A stretch of 64,000 bases of DNA from JANQOH01 sp965200095 (lineage in GTDB: Bacteria; Pseudomonadota; Alphaproteobacteria; UBA7887): NCBI GenBank assembly GCA_965200095.1, contig OZ241350.1, forward strand, positions 2,790,001 through 2,854,000, read 5' to 3'. The notes beneath the pieces are model-generated. The model saw only the letters and a program-made list of their open reading frames with translations, was not told the DNA's origin and searched no databases. Below, one piece after another: positions 27,421 to 36,743 of the stretch (position 1 is the stretch's first letter; the number at the start of each line of letters is the position of its first letter). Made by a program: the position numbers and the translations under genes.

Positions 27421-28410
27421 ATGCAGCTTTGTGTCAACGGAGAACGCCGCGTTTTCGATGCGCCCCTGACGGTGGCGGCGCTTCTCGCCGCACTCGGATT
27501 CGACGCGCGCAGGATCGCGGTCGAGCGCAACCGCGAGATCGTGCGCCGGTCGGCCTTCTCCGAGACCCCGCTCGACGATGGCGACCGGATAGAGATCGTG
27601 CATTTCATCGGCGGCGGCATGGACGGCCCTGCGGCGCCGGACGGCGACGAATGGACCGTGGCCGGGCGGCGCCTGCGTTCGCGCCTGATCGTCGGCACCG
27701 GAAAATACCGGGACCTGGAGGAAACGGCGGCGGCGGTCGCCGCCTCGGGCGCGGAGATCGTCACCGTCGCGGTGCGGCGGGTCAACGTCACCGACCCGAA
27801 CGCGCCCATGCTGACCGACTATCTGAACCCCGAGGACTACGTCTATCTGCCCAACACGGCCGGGTGCTTTACCGCGGACGACGCCTTGCGGACGCTGCGC
27901 CTGGCGCGCGAGGCGGGCGGCTGGAGCCTGGTGAAGCTCGAAGTGCTCGGCGACCGGCAAACCCTCTATCCGGACATGCCGGAAACCCTGTCGGCCGCGG
28001 AAACGCTCATCGCCGACGGTTTCGAGGTGATGGTGTATTGCAACGACGACCCTCTGATGGCGAAGCGCCTCGAGGAGATCGGCTGCGCGGCGGTCATGCC
28101 TCTGGGCGCGCCCATCGGTTCGGGTCTCGGTCTGCAAAACCCCGTCAACATCCGCATCATCGTCGAGAACGCGAAGGCGCCTGTGATCGTCGACGCCGGG
28201 GTCGGCACGGCGTCGGACGCGGCCGAGGCGATGGAACTCGGCTGCGACGCGGTGCTCATGAACACCGCCATCGCCGGCGCCCGCGACCCGGTCCTTATGG
28301 CCCAGTCGATGAAAGCGGCGGTCGAGGCGGGGCGTCTCGCCTATCGCGCCGGGCGCATCCCGCGCAAGATGTACGCCTCGCCGTCGTCGCCGCTTGCGGG
28401 GCTGATCTGA
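27421..28410 (+). CDS. thiG: Fused sulfur carrier ThiS and thiazole synthase ThiG
   Basis: The 329-residue product joins two thiamine-pathway proteins. Residues 1-66 are ThiS-like (MQLCVNGERR ... VHFIGGG). Residues ~78-329 are ThiG (..SRLIVGTGKYRDLEETA.., ..WSLVKLEVLGD.., ..APIGSGLGLQNP.., ..VDAGVGTASDA..). ThiG condenses deoxyxylulose phosphate, dehydroglycine and the ThiS thiocarboxylate into the thiazole ring. The Lys in LVKLEV is the expected Schiff-base residue. The ThiS tail GGG is internal, at residues 64-66, instead of being the C-terminus. No TPP riboswitch is visible in the 134 bases upstream. Confidence 0.92.
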   Translation: MQLCVNGERRVFDAPLTVAALLAALGFDARRIAVERNREIVRRSAFSETPLDDGDRIEIVHFIGGGMDGPAAPDGDEWTVAGRRLRSRLIVGTGKYRDLEETAAAVAASGAEIVTVAVRRVNVTDPNAPMLTDYLNPEDYVYLPNTAGCFTADDALRTLRLAREAGGWSLVKLEVLGDRQTLYPDMPETLSAAETLIADGFEVMVYCNDDPLMAKRLEEIGCAAVMPLGAPIGSGLGLQNPVNIRIIVENAKAPVIVDAGVGTASDAAEAMELGCDAVLMNTAIAGARDPVLMAQSMKAAVEAGRLAYRAGRIPRKMYASPSSPLAGLI

Positions 28411-28447
28411 CTCGCCGCCGTCCGGCAACCCGAAGGAGGCCCGACCC

Positions 28448-28630
28448 ATGAGCGTTCTCTCGCGCCTGCGCGCGTTGCTGAAACTGCGCGACGGGGCGAC
28501 CGCAATCGAATACGGTCTCATCGTGGCGCTCGTCGCGGTGATCGTGATCGCCGCCGTGAGCGCCGCGGGGCCGGATCTGGACCGGCCGCTCCCCACGCCC
28601 GACCGCCCCGCGCCGGCCGCTGCGGAATGA
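28448..28630 (+). CDS. flp: Flp-type (type IVb) pilin
   Basis: The 60-residue product has a short basic leader (MSVLSRLRALLKLRDG). The prepilin peptidase site G|ATAIEYGLI follows, with Glu5 of the mature form kept, and then a hydrophobic helix (VALVAVIVIAAVSAA). The tail is Pro-rich. Flp pilins are assembled by Tad machinery for surface attachment, but no tad genes are in the window, so this is an orphan copy here. An AAGGAGG ribosome site lies just upstream. Confidence 0.85.
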   Translation: MSVLSRLRALLKLRDGATAIEYGLIVALVAVIVIAAVSAAGPDLDRPLPTPDRPAPAAAE

Positions 28631-28875
28631 CCGGCGCCGCTCCGCGCATCGTCCGTCGGCCTACGGCGCCCGCTTCGATTCGCGGCGTCGTCAGCCTCCT
28701 CGTCGTCGCCGTAGATTGCCCTGGCGTTTCGTGCGGATTTGCCGCCTGGCGGGTTGTCCCACCGTCCGTTTTCCCGCCAGTGGGCGAGGTTGTCGGCGCA
28801 GGCGGTGTATCCATGAGCATGGTATGATTGGGTGAGGGGCTTGGGTAAGGTGTTGCGAACGGTGGGAGTTTGGCG

Positions 28876-29001
28876 ATGGGACGTTTCGATCTGACGGATG
28901 ATGAGGGATCGGTGATCGCTTCGCCGCTTCCCAACATGCCTCGCGGAGTGCCGCACGTCGATGCCGCCATCACTGTCGTCGTTACCCGTATCCATGCCTG
29001 A
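28876..29001 (+). pseudogene. 5' fragment of an IS5-family transposase
   Basis: The frame reads MGRFDLTDDEGSVIASPLPN then MPRGVPHVDA. This is the well-known N-terminus of IS5-group transposases (RFDLTD.EW..I.PLLPNKPRGVPRVDD). Similarity stops after about 30 codons and the frame ends at 29001. The rest of the transposase and the right end of the element are absent. The lower-GC stretch upstream (28800-28875) probably belongs to the same element's left end. The fragment runs into the start of cas3, so the cas operon's current upstream region is an IS scar. Confidence 0.75.
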
Positions 29002-29005
29002 TATA

Positions 29006-31831
29006 ATGAATCTGCCGAACAGATTCGATTCAGTGTTCGCGCAGGCGACCGCGCATCGTCCATATGACTACCAAAAGCGGCTCGCGTGTGGCGAACGCAG
29101 CGGGCGTCGCTGCCATGACTGGCTGAGCGACGGAACCGCATGCAGGTCGATCCTCGTGGACGTTCCTACCGGATTCGGGAAGACCGGCGCAGTAGTGATG
29201 GCCTGGCTTTGGAACCGTGTCTTGAGGCGCCGGGAGGACTGGCCGCGCCGTCTCGTCTATTGCCTGCCCATGCGAACGCTCGTTGAACAGACCCAGCGAA
29301 ACGTAAAGCAATGGCTGAGGAGACTCGAACTCTCGGATGAAGTCGGCCTTCACGTGCTCATGGGAGGAGAAGACATCGACGATTGGGATGTCCATGCGGA
29401 GCGGAACGCCATACTGGTGGGAACGCAGGACGTGCTTCTCTCCCGGGCTCTCAACCGTGGATACGGGATAAGCCGGTATCGTTGGCCGATGCATTTCGGG
29501 CTTCTCAACAATGACTGCCTGTGGATCATGGACGAAGTACAGCTGATGGGGCCGGGACTGTGGACATCGGCGCAACTGGACTGGATGAGAAATGATCGCT
29601 TTAGGAGTTTGAAACCTTGTTTGACGTGGTGGATGAGCGCGACGATTCGTCCGACATTTCTTGAAACACTTGATCGAGAAAATTCCAAATTGTCCGAACC
29701 GGCCCGCATAAATTTGCGAACTCCCGACCGGGATCGTGAAATTCTTCGGGCGCGTCGCCCGTGCAATATATGGAAGCCTCCGATCCAGACGCGAAAGATG
29801 CGCAAGAAGAAAACATCAGGCGACGATTTGTCGGCATATGCGCAGGCATTGGCCGGAGCCGTGGTTGATGAACACCGGGAGGCGAGCCTGAGTCTTGTCG
29901 TGTGCAATACCGTTTCGTTTGCACAGCGAGTATACGAATCTATCGGAGATATTGAGCATGGCGTCTCGGAAGTTGTTCTTCTGACATCACGTTTCCGCGC
30001 CGTGGACCGCAAAGAAAATCAGGATAAACTTCTCAACTTCGAAGCAAAGCGCAAGCGCGCGGTGAGAGGCGATAGTATTTCGATACCAAGTCTTATTTGC
30101 GTGTCCACTCAAGTGATTGAGGCGGGCATTGATGTGTCGGCCAGGCGGCTCTGGTCGGAAATCGCTCCCTGGCCATCGATAATCCAGCGTCTTGGACGCC
30201 TGAATCGGGACGGACGCCTGAATGAAGATGCTCGCGCCTATTTCTGGGAAGGGCCGCAGAAAGCGAAGCGAAGTGCGCGGTTCACGGGCCCCTATGAAGC
30301 CGAATCCGTAAACCTCGGATGCGAACTTGTCAAAATTTTGGTTGCTCTATGCGTTTCCGACGACATGCTGTCCGCGAGGGACGCCTTGACACGGTTGAGC
30401 AAGCAGGATGAAACGAGAGAGAGGGTTGAAAAGGCATTGCGTCCCGCCTGTGAGCCATGTCCGAGGGCTATCGACGTGCATGGACTTTTTTCGACGGAAC
30501 CGGATATTTTCGGCGGCTTCACCGACGTGAGTCTATTCATCCGGAGTCCGGACGGGAATGCCGATGCGACAGTTTTCTGGCGCGAGTGGCAAACCGGCGC
30601 CGAATTGCGACGCTCGGACGAGTTGACGGGGCCGCCTTTTGCGAGGGACCAGGGGTGCGGCGTGGCCGTAGGCAGATTGCGGGACTTCCTGAAAAGCGCG
30701 AACGCATGGTGCTGGGATGAGAAGGCCGAGGCTTGGGAGCAGGTTCGCGCCGAGGATGTCTGCCCTGGCATGTTGTTGATGCTGCGGCGCAACGACGGGG
30801 GATATTCGCGTGAACTGGGATGGACAGGGAAGCGGGATGACAGGCTGGATGACGCTCCGCCGCCGGGAGAGCCGCACGAGAGGTTTGAGGATGACCGCTT
30901 CAGCCAAAGCGGAGTCTGGGTCACGTTGAAGGATCATCTACAGGACACCGAACGGGAAGCGGCGCGCATCGTCCGCGCGATAAATCTGGATGGCGATGTC
31001 GGATCGGCGGTCATTCACGCGTCGTCGGAACACGATATCGGCAAGGCCATGTCGCTGTGGCAGAGCGAGTTGCCGACGCCGCTTCCGCACGAGGGCGACA
31101 TATGGGCGAAGGCTCCGTACCAGTTAGCCCTGAAGTTAGCCCTGATCGCAAACAAGTCCGAGGCGGTAAGGGAAACCGAGGCCATTCTTCGCGCAAGTAA
31201 TGTGCGGCACGGCCAGCCCGACCTGCGGAGCCTTGAAACGGCCGGCGGTCGAATTACCTGGCACACTGAATCGAAAGTGTCCCTTGATACCCTCAAATGC
31301 ATCGGTTCAGCTCCGGGCGTTGTGCGCGCGTGGAATGTCCCTTTCCGTCCCAACCTTCGTCACGAGGCGGCGACGGCGCTGGCCCTGTGGCACCGCTATT
31401 ATCGAGGTAGAAACGCAGATTTTCCCGCACTGTCGATTTATCTCTGCGCTGCGCATCACGGCAAGGTGAGGACGGTTCTTACGTCGCGGACCGGAATCGG
31501 CGAGGACGTATGCGGGATACCGAAGACCACCGCATCGCTTCCGTGGAAGGATATGCCGTTGGACTTCGAGTGCGCGGCCGACGGGGCGTCGGGCTCCTTC
31601 TCGGAGGACGGGAGCGTGTTCAACTTCTCAGCGCCCGGCTGGACGGGCCTTGTCGCCGACCTGATCGGGACATGGCAGGCCGACGCGGCGCCGGGCGCCG
31701 GCGGCGCAGTGCCGGCGGGCGAGCCGCGCAATCTCGGACCGTTCGCGCTGGCCTATCTTGAAACTCTGGTTCGCTGTGCCGACGCGGCGGCAAGCCGGAG
31801 GCCCGGCGCTCGGAAAGAGATAGTCTCGTGA
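29006..31831 (+). CDS. cas3: Type I-G (I-U) CRISPR helicase-nuclease Cas3, C-terminal HD domain
   Basis: From the ATG at 29006 the product is 941 residues. The superfamily-2 helicase comes first: Walker A VPTGFGKT with Lys59, DEVQ at 176-179, STQVIEAGIDVSA, and QRLGRLNRDGR. The HD nuclease motif follows at residues 676-677 in SSEHDIGKA. This helicase-then-HD order is typical of type I-G, unlike the HD-first Cas3 of other subtypes. Cas3 is recruited to Cascade-bound DNA to unwind and cut it. Upstream in-frame ATGs at 28961 and 28994 are possible, but family similarity begins near 29006. Base composition is visibly lower in GC than the flanking genes. Confidence 0.9.
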   Translation: MNLPNRFDSVFAQATAHRPYDYQKRLACGERSGRRCHDWLSDGTACRSILVDVPTGFGKTGAVVMAWLWNRVLRRREDWPRRLVYCLPMRTLVEQTQRNVKQWLRRLELSDEVGLHVLMGGEDIDDWDVHAERNAILVGTQDVLLSRALNRGYGISRYRWPMHFGLLNNDCLWIMDEVQLMGPGLWTSAQLDWMRNDRFRSLKPCLTWWMSATIRPTFLETLDRENSKLSEPARINLRTPDRDREILRARRPCNIWKPPIQTRKMRKKKTSGDDLSAYAQALAGAVVDEHREASLSLVVCNTVSFAQRVYESIGDIEHGVSEVVLLTSRFRAVDRKENQDKLLNFEAKRKRAVRGDSISIPSLICVSTQVIEAGIDVSARRLWSEIAPWPSIIQRLGRLNRDGRLNEDARAYFWEGPQKAKRSARFTGPYEAESVNLGCELVKILVALCVSDDMLSARDALTRLSKQDETRERVEKALRPACEPCPRAIDVHGLFSTEPDIFGGFTDVSLFIRSPDGNADATVFWREWQTGAELRRSDELTGPPFARDQGCGVAVGRLRDFLKSANAWCWDEKAEAWEQVRAEDVCPGMLLMLRRNDGGYSRELGWTGKRDDRLDDAPPPGEPHERFEDDRFSQSGVWVTLKDHLQDTEREAARIVRAINLDGDVGSAVIHASSEHDIGKAMSLWQSELPTPLPHEGDIWAKAPYQLALKLALIANKSEAVRETEAILRASNVRHGQPDLRSLETAGGRITWHTESKVSLDTLKCIGSAPGVVRAWNVPFRPNLRHEAATALALWHRYYRGRNADFPALSIYLCAAHHGKVRTVLTSRTGIGEDVCGIPKTTASLPWKDMPLDFECAADGASGSFSEDGSVFNFSAPGWTGLVADLIGTWQADAAPGAGGAVPAGEPRNLGPFALAYLETLVRCADAAASRRPGARKEIVS

Positions 31832-33915
31832 ACAGCTTGCCGGTCGTGCCGCTCAAGGGGCTGAACGCGGACTCACTCGGTGTTTACCTCGCGTCGCTCG
31901 GGTTATTCTCTCTTGTTTCTCGAGAATGGCCGACAGTCCGCGCGTGCTGGCGAGACGCGAGTTTATGCCTGGTCGGCGGTCCTGTTGCGTTGGACGAGAT
32001 CGTGGAGTTCGTGAGCGAAATTGGCGAACGGAACGACTGGACCCGGTATGAGAGACCCTGGGACGCCCACAAGAGGAGGGATGTGGAAAAGAAGACGTCG
32101 AGGCTGACTGCAGTCCAGAGGGCCTTGAGGATTGAGGAACGGTTACTGCCTCTCTTTGGGGCGCAACTTGCGCTCGACACGCGGGTGAGGATGAATCCTC
32201 TGCTCGGTACCGGCGGCAATGCCGGCCGCCGAGAATTCGATAGGGGTTGGCGCGAAGCTGTCGCATGTATCGAGTCTCCCCCTCGCGGTCAGAGCAGAGA
32301 TTCACTCAACAGAGATGCAAAGGCGTTCCTTGATGGAGGATCGTGCGCCTGCCTCCGGGATTTCAATGCGGGGTCATGGTTTGGGACTGCGAACAAGATC
32401 TACAATCACGGCACACGGTCGCCTTCTCGCAAGGGAGAAGTCACACCGTGGGCGATGGCTCTGGCATGCGAAGGCTTGCCCTACTTCTCAGGCAGTGTTT
32501 CCCGGCAATTCGGGAGTCGCCGTCAACCCAAGGGTGCTTTTCCGTTCGTTACCACTGCGATGGCGCCTCGGGGCGAGGGTGAAGCCGGTAGCATAGAAGC
32601 GGAGGTTTGGGCTCCGATTTGGGATCGGCCAATGACCGATTCTGAACTACGTTGGTTGTTCCTGCGCGGAAGGGCGGAGATCGATGGCAGGGGAGCGACT
32701 TCATCTTCATCGTTTGCTGTCGGTGTGGCGAGCCGAGGAGTCGACGCCGGGGTTACTGAGTTTCGGCGATTTTTACTTGTGCATACCACCAGTGCACAGA
32801 CATTCGAATCTCGACTTGCCGGCGTCGTGTCCGTTCCGAAAGCGAAGCCGGACGGCGCAATTACCTCGGCGATTCACGCCGTTGTTAAGTTCTGCGACGA
32901 GTTGCCGGAGGATCGTAAAGTCGGGGGTAGGGGGAGGTTTGCCGGCCTGAGAGGCCCGCTCGAGCAAGCACTGGTTGAGTTCGCTGCCGCAAAAGTCGAA
33001 CAGTTGGAGACGGAGCGCGCGTGGGCATTGGTCGATGCGATGTTTGAAACGCTCGTCAAGATTGATCGGAATCTCACGCTTCGTAGCCGCAATATACGAT
33101 TTCAATTGCTGCCGAGCGGTTGGGCTGCCAATTTATTTGATTCGGAGCGGCCTGGAAGGGAAATTCGTTTAGCGCTCGCGTTGTGCTCACTTGGCGGGGA
33201 TGCAGTTCTGCCGCCGTTTCTTGCACACCGAATCGGGGTGCGAAAGAAGCGATGCGGATCGCGCTGGGAATTTCCCAAGTCGCCTCCGGCGCACCGCGTT
33301 TGGAGCGATGAGGATTTGGCCGGTAATCTGTGTACGATAGCGGAAAGGCGCGTCATGGACGCCTTGCGAAACGGTGTGTCGGACCCGCCGTTCCGCGCTG
33401 CCATTCGGGTGGACATCGACGATGTGTTTTCCTGGTTGTCCGGCGATGTAGATGAAGAGCAACTGCGTCTCTGGCTGGATCGCCTCTGCGTGTTCGACTG
33501 GAGCGGAGAAGCAGGCCGGGAGATCGCAAGGAAATTGCAGCGCAATTTCCCCCGTTGCGTTCCGCCGGCCGTCGATGGTACAATAGCGCTCTACGGATTG
33601 TTTCGGCCGCTCGCAAGCGATTGGCTGTTCCAACAAGTCGTTCACGAGGGTGGCGTTCGCATCGAAGGAAGGTCCACACTATCCAGCCTCGGGCGTGTCA
33701 TCGCGATGTTGCGGCATGGGGACGTGAATGCGGCGACGGAGGTGGCTTCAACGGCATACCGTTCCGCCGGTGTGGCGCTTGCCGGTTTTGACGCGCTTCC
33801 CGACGGATGCGATCCGGATCGCTTGCTGGCGGCGCTGATGATCCCGGTTCGTGACGAACAGAATCTCTCCATTTTTCGACGTTGGCGACGGCCAGTGGAA
33901 CCAGGGGCGCAGTGA
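31828..33915 (+). CDS. csx17: Type I-G large Cascade subunit Csx17 (Cas8-like)
   Basis: The 695-residue product starts at a GTG overlapping the cas3 stop (GTGA). It opens VPLKGLNADSLGVYLASLGL, the typical Csx17 'GL..D.L..YL..LGL' start, and contains FNAGSWFGTANKIYNHGTR and a C-terminal helical part. Csx17 is the large subunit of the type I-G effector and probably recognises the PAM and target. Position directly after cas3 and before csb1 is the standard order. The gene looks complete, with no frameshift. Confidence 0.88.
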   Translation: MNSLPVVPLKGLNADSLGVYLASLGLFSLVSREWPTVRACWRDASLCLVGGPVALDEIVEFVSEIGERNDWTRYERPWDAHKRRDVEKKTSRLTAVQRALRIEERLLPLFGAQLALDTRVRMNPLLGTGGNAGRREFDRGWREAVACIESPPRGQSRDSLNRDAKAFLDGGSCACLRDFNAGSWFGTANKIYNHGTRSPSRKGEVTPWAMALACEGLPYFSGSVSRQFGSRRQPKGAFPFVTTAMAPRGEGEAGSIEAEVWAPIWDRPMTDSELRWLFLRGRAEIDGRGATSSSSFAVGVASRGVDAGVTEFRRFLLVHTTSAQTFESRLAGVVSVPKAKPDGAITSAIHAVVKFCDELPEDRKVGGRGRFAGLRGPLEQALVEFAAAKVEQLETERAWALVDAMFETLVKIDRNLTLRSRNIRFQLLPSGWAANLFDSERPGREIRLALALCSLGGDAVLPPFLAHRIGVRKKRCGSRWEFPKSPPAHRVWSDEDLAGNLCTIAERRVMDALRNGVSDPPFRAAIRVDIDDVFSWLSGDVDEEQLRLWLDRLCVFDWSGEAGREIARKLQRNFPRCVPPAVDGTIALYGLFRPLASDWLFQQVVHEGGVRIEGRSTLSSLGRVIAMLRHGDVNAATEVASTAYRSAGVALAGFDALPDGCDPDRLLAALMIPVRDEQNLSIFRRWRRPVEPGAQ

Positions 33916-33926
33916 AGGAGCGGTCT

Positions 33927-35006
33927 ATGTCCGATTATTTGCTTAACCCGTCCGCTCTGTTGGGCGGTCGGGAGAGTCGCCTGACACTTCGCGCGACTCT
34001 CAAGCCGGCCTCGGGTTTGGACCGATTCCAACCGGCGGGTTTTCCCGAAATTGGCCATGTCATTTACGATGCGCCGCGCCCCGACAGGCAAAAGGAGAGG
34101 GTGTGCGTTGTGGACAGCGCGGCCAGTATGGCGAATCACTTGGAGTCCGTATGCCTGGCCAGCGAACACTCCCTCGACCTTGTGGATGAACTTGCGGGAA
34201 TGCCCTACGTCGAATGTCGAACGGACGCAGGGTGGCCGGACATTGCCGCGGACGATAAAGGCCCGCGGCAGCTGGTCGTCACGTCGCTCTCGGAGGGGCA
34301 TCGGCTGGCTTCAACCTATTTTCTCGATGGGAAGGTCGGATCGGGTAGGGACGCCGGAAAATTCCAAGATACGCTTCGCGGGGAATTCGGGATCTTCGAT
34401 CTCGGCAACAAATCCCATCCGCTTCCCGATCAGTGGTGGACTGTGTTCAGAACAATCTTTCGTTATGACCCCAACTCGCTTGTTCACGGCGTGCTTTTCC
34501 CGGCGATGGGGATCAAACTGCCGAGAATGCTTACGGCGCATATGGAGGCGTTCGGTGCGTCGCGAGTACGCACCTCGGGCGTCAAATTCGACAGGCTTGA
34601 AAAGACCTCTTCGGGGCAACCGATCTTTTCCGTTGACGAAGAGACGGCCAGCGAAATCGTCGCGACTTTCGTCATAGACCTGGCGTTGCTTCGGTCCTTC
34701 GGTCGAGGGAACCATGGTCTGAACACCGCGCAGAAAGAATTCTTGCTGGCGTTTGCGCTGTGGAAGATTGAGCGCCTCCTGAGAGGACCGTTCCGTTACA
34801 GAAGCAATTGCGACCTTGAGCTTCATGCGTTGTGCATCCGCGATCACCCGGAATCCGTCGATCTGCCGCACATCGATATGCAGTCATCCATCGCGAAAGC
34901 CGAATTTGCCGATCCGCGCGTGACGCGGGTGTACTGGCCCGCAGAATATCTCTTTCGCCCGGGGCGAGGGGGAAGGCAGGAAAATTCCGGACTTGAAGAC
35001 GAATAG
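33927..35006 (+). CDS. csb1: Type I-G backbone subunit Csb1 (Cas7-like RAMP)
   Basis: The 359-residue product matches Csb1/Cas7: ..ATLKPASGLDRFQPAGFPEIGH.. at the N-terminus, ..VDSAASMANHLESVC.. near residue 55, and ..TSLSEGHRLASTYF.. near residue 120. Copies of this RAMP subunit coat the crRNA guide. The ATG at 33927 follows an AAGGAG site with a seven-base gap; an upstream in-frame start at 33882 would overlap csx17. The gap to csx17 is 11 bases. Confidence 0.9.
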   Translation: MSDYLLNPSALLGGRESRLTLRATLKPASGLDRFQPAGFPEIGHVIYDAPRPDRQKERVCVVDSAASMANHLESVCLASEHSLDLVDELAGMPYVECRTDAGWPDIAADDKGPRQLVVTSLSEGHRLASTYFLDGKVGSGRDAGKFQDTLRGEFGIFDLGNKSHPLPDQWWTVFRTIFRYDPNSLVHGVLFPAMGIKLPRMLTAHMEAFGASRVRTSGVKFDRLEKTSSGQPIFSVDEETASEIVATFVIDLALLRSFGRGNHGLNTAQKEFLLAFALWKIERLLRGPFRYRSNCDLELHALCIRDHPESVDLPHIDMQSSIAKAEFADPRVTRVYWPAEYLFRPGRGGRQENSGLEDE

Positions 35007-35033
35007 ACAGCCCAGGCCGGACGGGTTACCAGA

Positions 35034-36584
35034 ATGCAAGTGGTTTTCAGACAGACGTTTCCGCTTGGGCGGTTTCACGCCAATCCGTGGCGCGTGTTTC
35101 CGTTCGAGGATCCTCACGGGGAGTGGCCGCCCAGTCCGTGGAGGTTGCTCCGCGCAATTCTGGCGAGATCCTACCAACTGGAGCGGGAATTGGGCGTTCC
35201 GTGCCAGACGTGGCGCGGTTCGCTTGTCAGGGCGTTCTGCACGAGTACGTTCCGCTGGTCCTTACCGCCGTTCAGTTGGCGAGGCCCCGGGATACGACAA
35301 TACCAACCGGCGGACTTCGGATGGGAACCGGCCAGCCGAACGAAGAGGGTGGAAGGGCGCTTGGTGAACGGGAAAAAAATGTATCGCCCGACATTGGCGC
35401 GTGATAATTTCTGGGTAATCGATCACTCGGGAACGGATTCTTTATCTGGCGTAGTGTGGTGGATAATTGAAGGAGAACAGTGGTCTGAGGGAGACTTTGG
35501 CTGTGTTGACGCGAGTTTGGATCGCATGACCTACTTCGGACGGGCCGAAGCGATCACCGAGATTCGGCGCGTTGAGAATCTGCCGGAGAATATCCGGGTG
35601 AACTGCGTATTGGAGCCGAACCCGTCGTCGGGTTCGGTTCCGGTGCTGGCCCCGACAGCCGGCGCTACTCTGGAGCAGATACAGGCGATCACCGACGCCC
35701 CGTCAGTGAAGAAATCGACGGTGCCGCCCGGAGCTCGCTGGTTGCACGCAAGGCGTCCCATCAGGCCGCAGGCGATTCGGCGGCGCTCAAGTCGGCAAAT
35801 GAGAGAACCGGCGCGTGTTGTGCAATTCGCGGTTGGATCGCGAGTCAGTCCCCCGACAAAATCAGTCGTCGTCCTGACCCAACGGTTTCGAGGGCGGGTG
35901 ATTCGCGAATTTCTCGGGGGAAGTTGGCATCGGGCGAATATGGAAGAGCGGGAAGCAGCGCGTCTCCTCAGCGGGAAGGAGGCCGACGGGACACCGCTGC
36001 GAGATCACCAGCATCCGCATGCGCGGTTCGGAATTCTTTTCAACCGGGAGACCGGCAGGGCCGCGAGACTTCTTGTCTGGCGCAACCAGCCATTCACGGA
36101 TGCCGAACAATGCGCCATTATGAACGCGGCCGAGCGGCCGCTCCCTCTCGCCTTTGCCAAATCTGGCGGAAGGGATCCGTGGACCGTGCAGCTTTTGCCG
36201 CTGGATTCACGGGTGCCCCCTCCGATGGGCTTTGGCGAGCGGGCCTGCCGGCGTTGGGAGACCGTCATACCCTATGTTCCGCCGCGCCACGCTTATGATC
36301 GCAAAGGCCGGGTCAGGCCAGGAGAATCACCCGAAGAGCAAATTCGTCTTGAATTGATTCGCTTGGGGTATGATACGGGCGGTTTGATGATCGAAGTGAA
36401 CGATGAAGACGTCGAGTGGATACGGGTGCATAAACCTCAGCCTCTTCGAGACGAGCCGACAAACACTGAAAGGATGGGATACCATATATCCCTTACGTTC
36501 GATGCGCCGGTTCGTGGTCCCATATCTCTCGGCCACTCGTCGCACTTTGGTCTTGGGTTATTCATCGGTATGGAAGATAAATGA
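35034..36584 (+). CDS. csb2: Type I-G Csb2 (Cas5-Cas6 fusion-like RAMP)
   Basis: The 516-residue product starts VVFRQTFPLGRFHANPW and has EWPPSPWRLLRAILARSY, the Cas5-like opening of Csb2. The C-terminal part ends ..PISLGHSSHFGLGLF.., a Gly-rich RAMP loop with histidines that fits the Cas6-like crRNA-processing half. Csb2 thus probably caps the guide 5' handle and also trims pre-crRNA. It is the last gene of the operon. No cas4-cas1 or cas2 follows; the next gene is a convergent CARF gene. Confidence 0.88.
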   Translation: MQVVFRQTFPLGRFHANPWRVFPFEDPHGEWPPSPWRLLRAILARSYQLERELGVPCQTWRGSLVRAFCTSTFRWSLPPFSWRGPGIRQYQPADFGWEPASRTKRVEGRLVNGKKMYRPTLARDNFWVIDHSGTDSLSGVVWWIIEGEQWSEGDFGCVDASLDRMTYFGRAEAITEIRRVENLPENIRVNCVLEPNPSSGSVPVLAPTAGATLEQIQAITDAPSVKKSTVPPGARWLHARRPIRPQAIRRRSSRQMREPARVVQFAVGSRVSPPTKSVVVLTQRFRGRVIREFLGGSWHRANMEEREAARLLSGKEADGTPLRDHQHPHARFGILFNRETGRAARLLVWRNQPFTDAEQCAIMNAAERPLPLAFAKSGGRDPWTVQLLPLDSRVPPPMGFGERACRRWETVIPYVPPRHAYDRKGRVRPGESPEEQIRLELIRLGYDTGGLMIEVNDEDVEWIRVHKPQPLRDEPTNTERMGYHISLTFDAPVRGPISLGHSSHFGLGLFIGMEDK

Positions 36585-36743
36585 TGATAGCAGAAATGTA
36601 TTGGGTGGACCGTTTGGGGTTCTTATATTTGGATTTGACTCTCCGGGAGAGTATTGAGTTTCGTGGGGTTTTGTTCCGCGTAGCGGCCACCAGGCTGACG
36701 CGCGCTGCCCGGGAGGTCGATGCCCCTGAAGCTCCTGCCGGAA

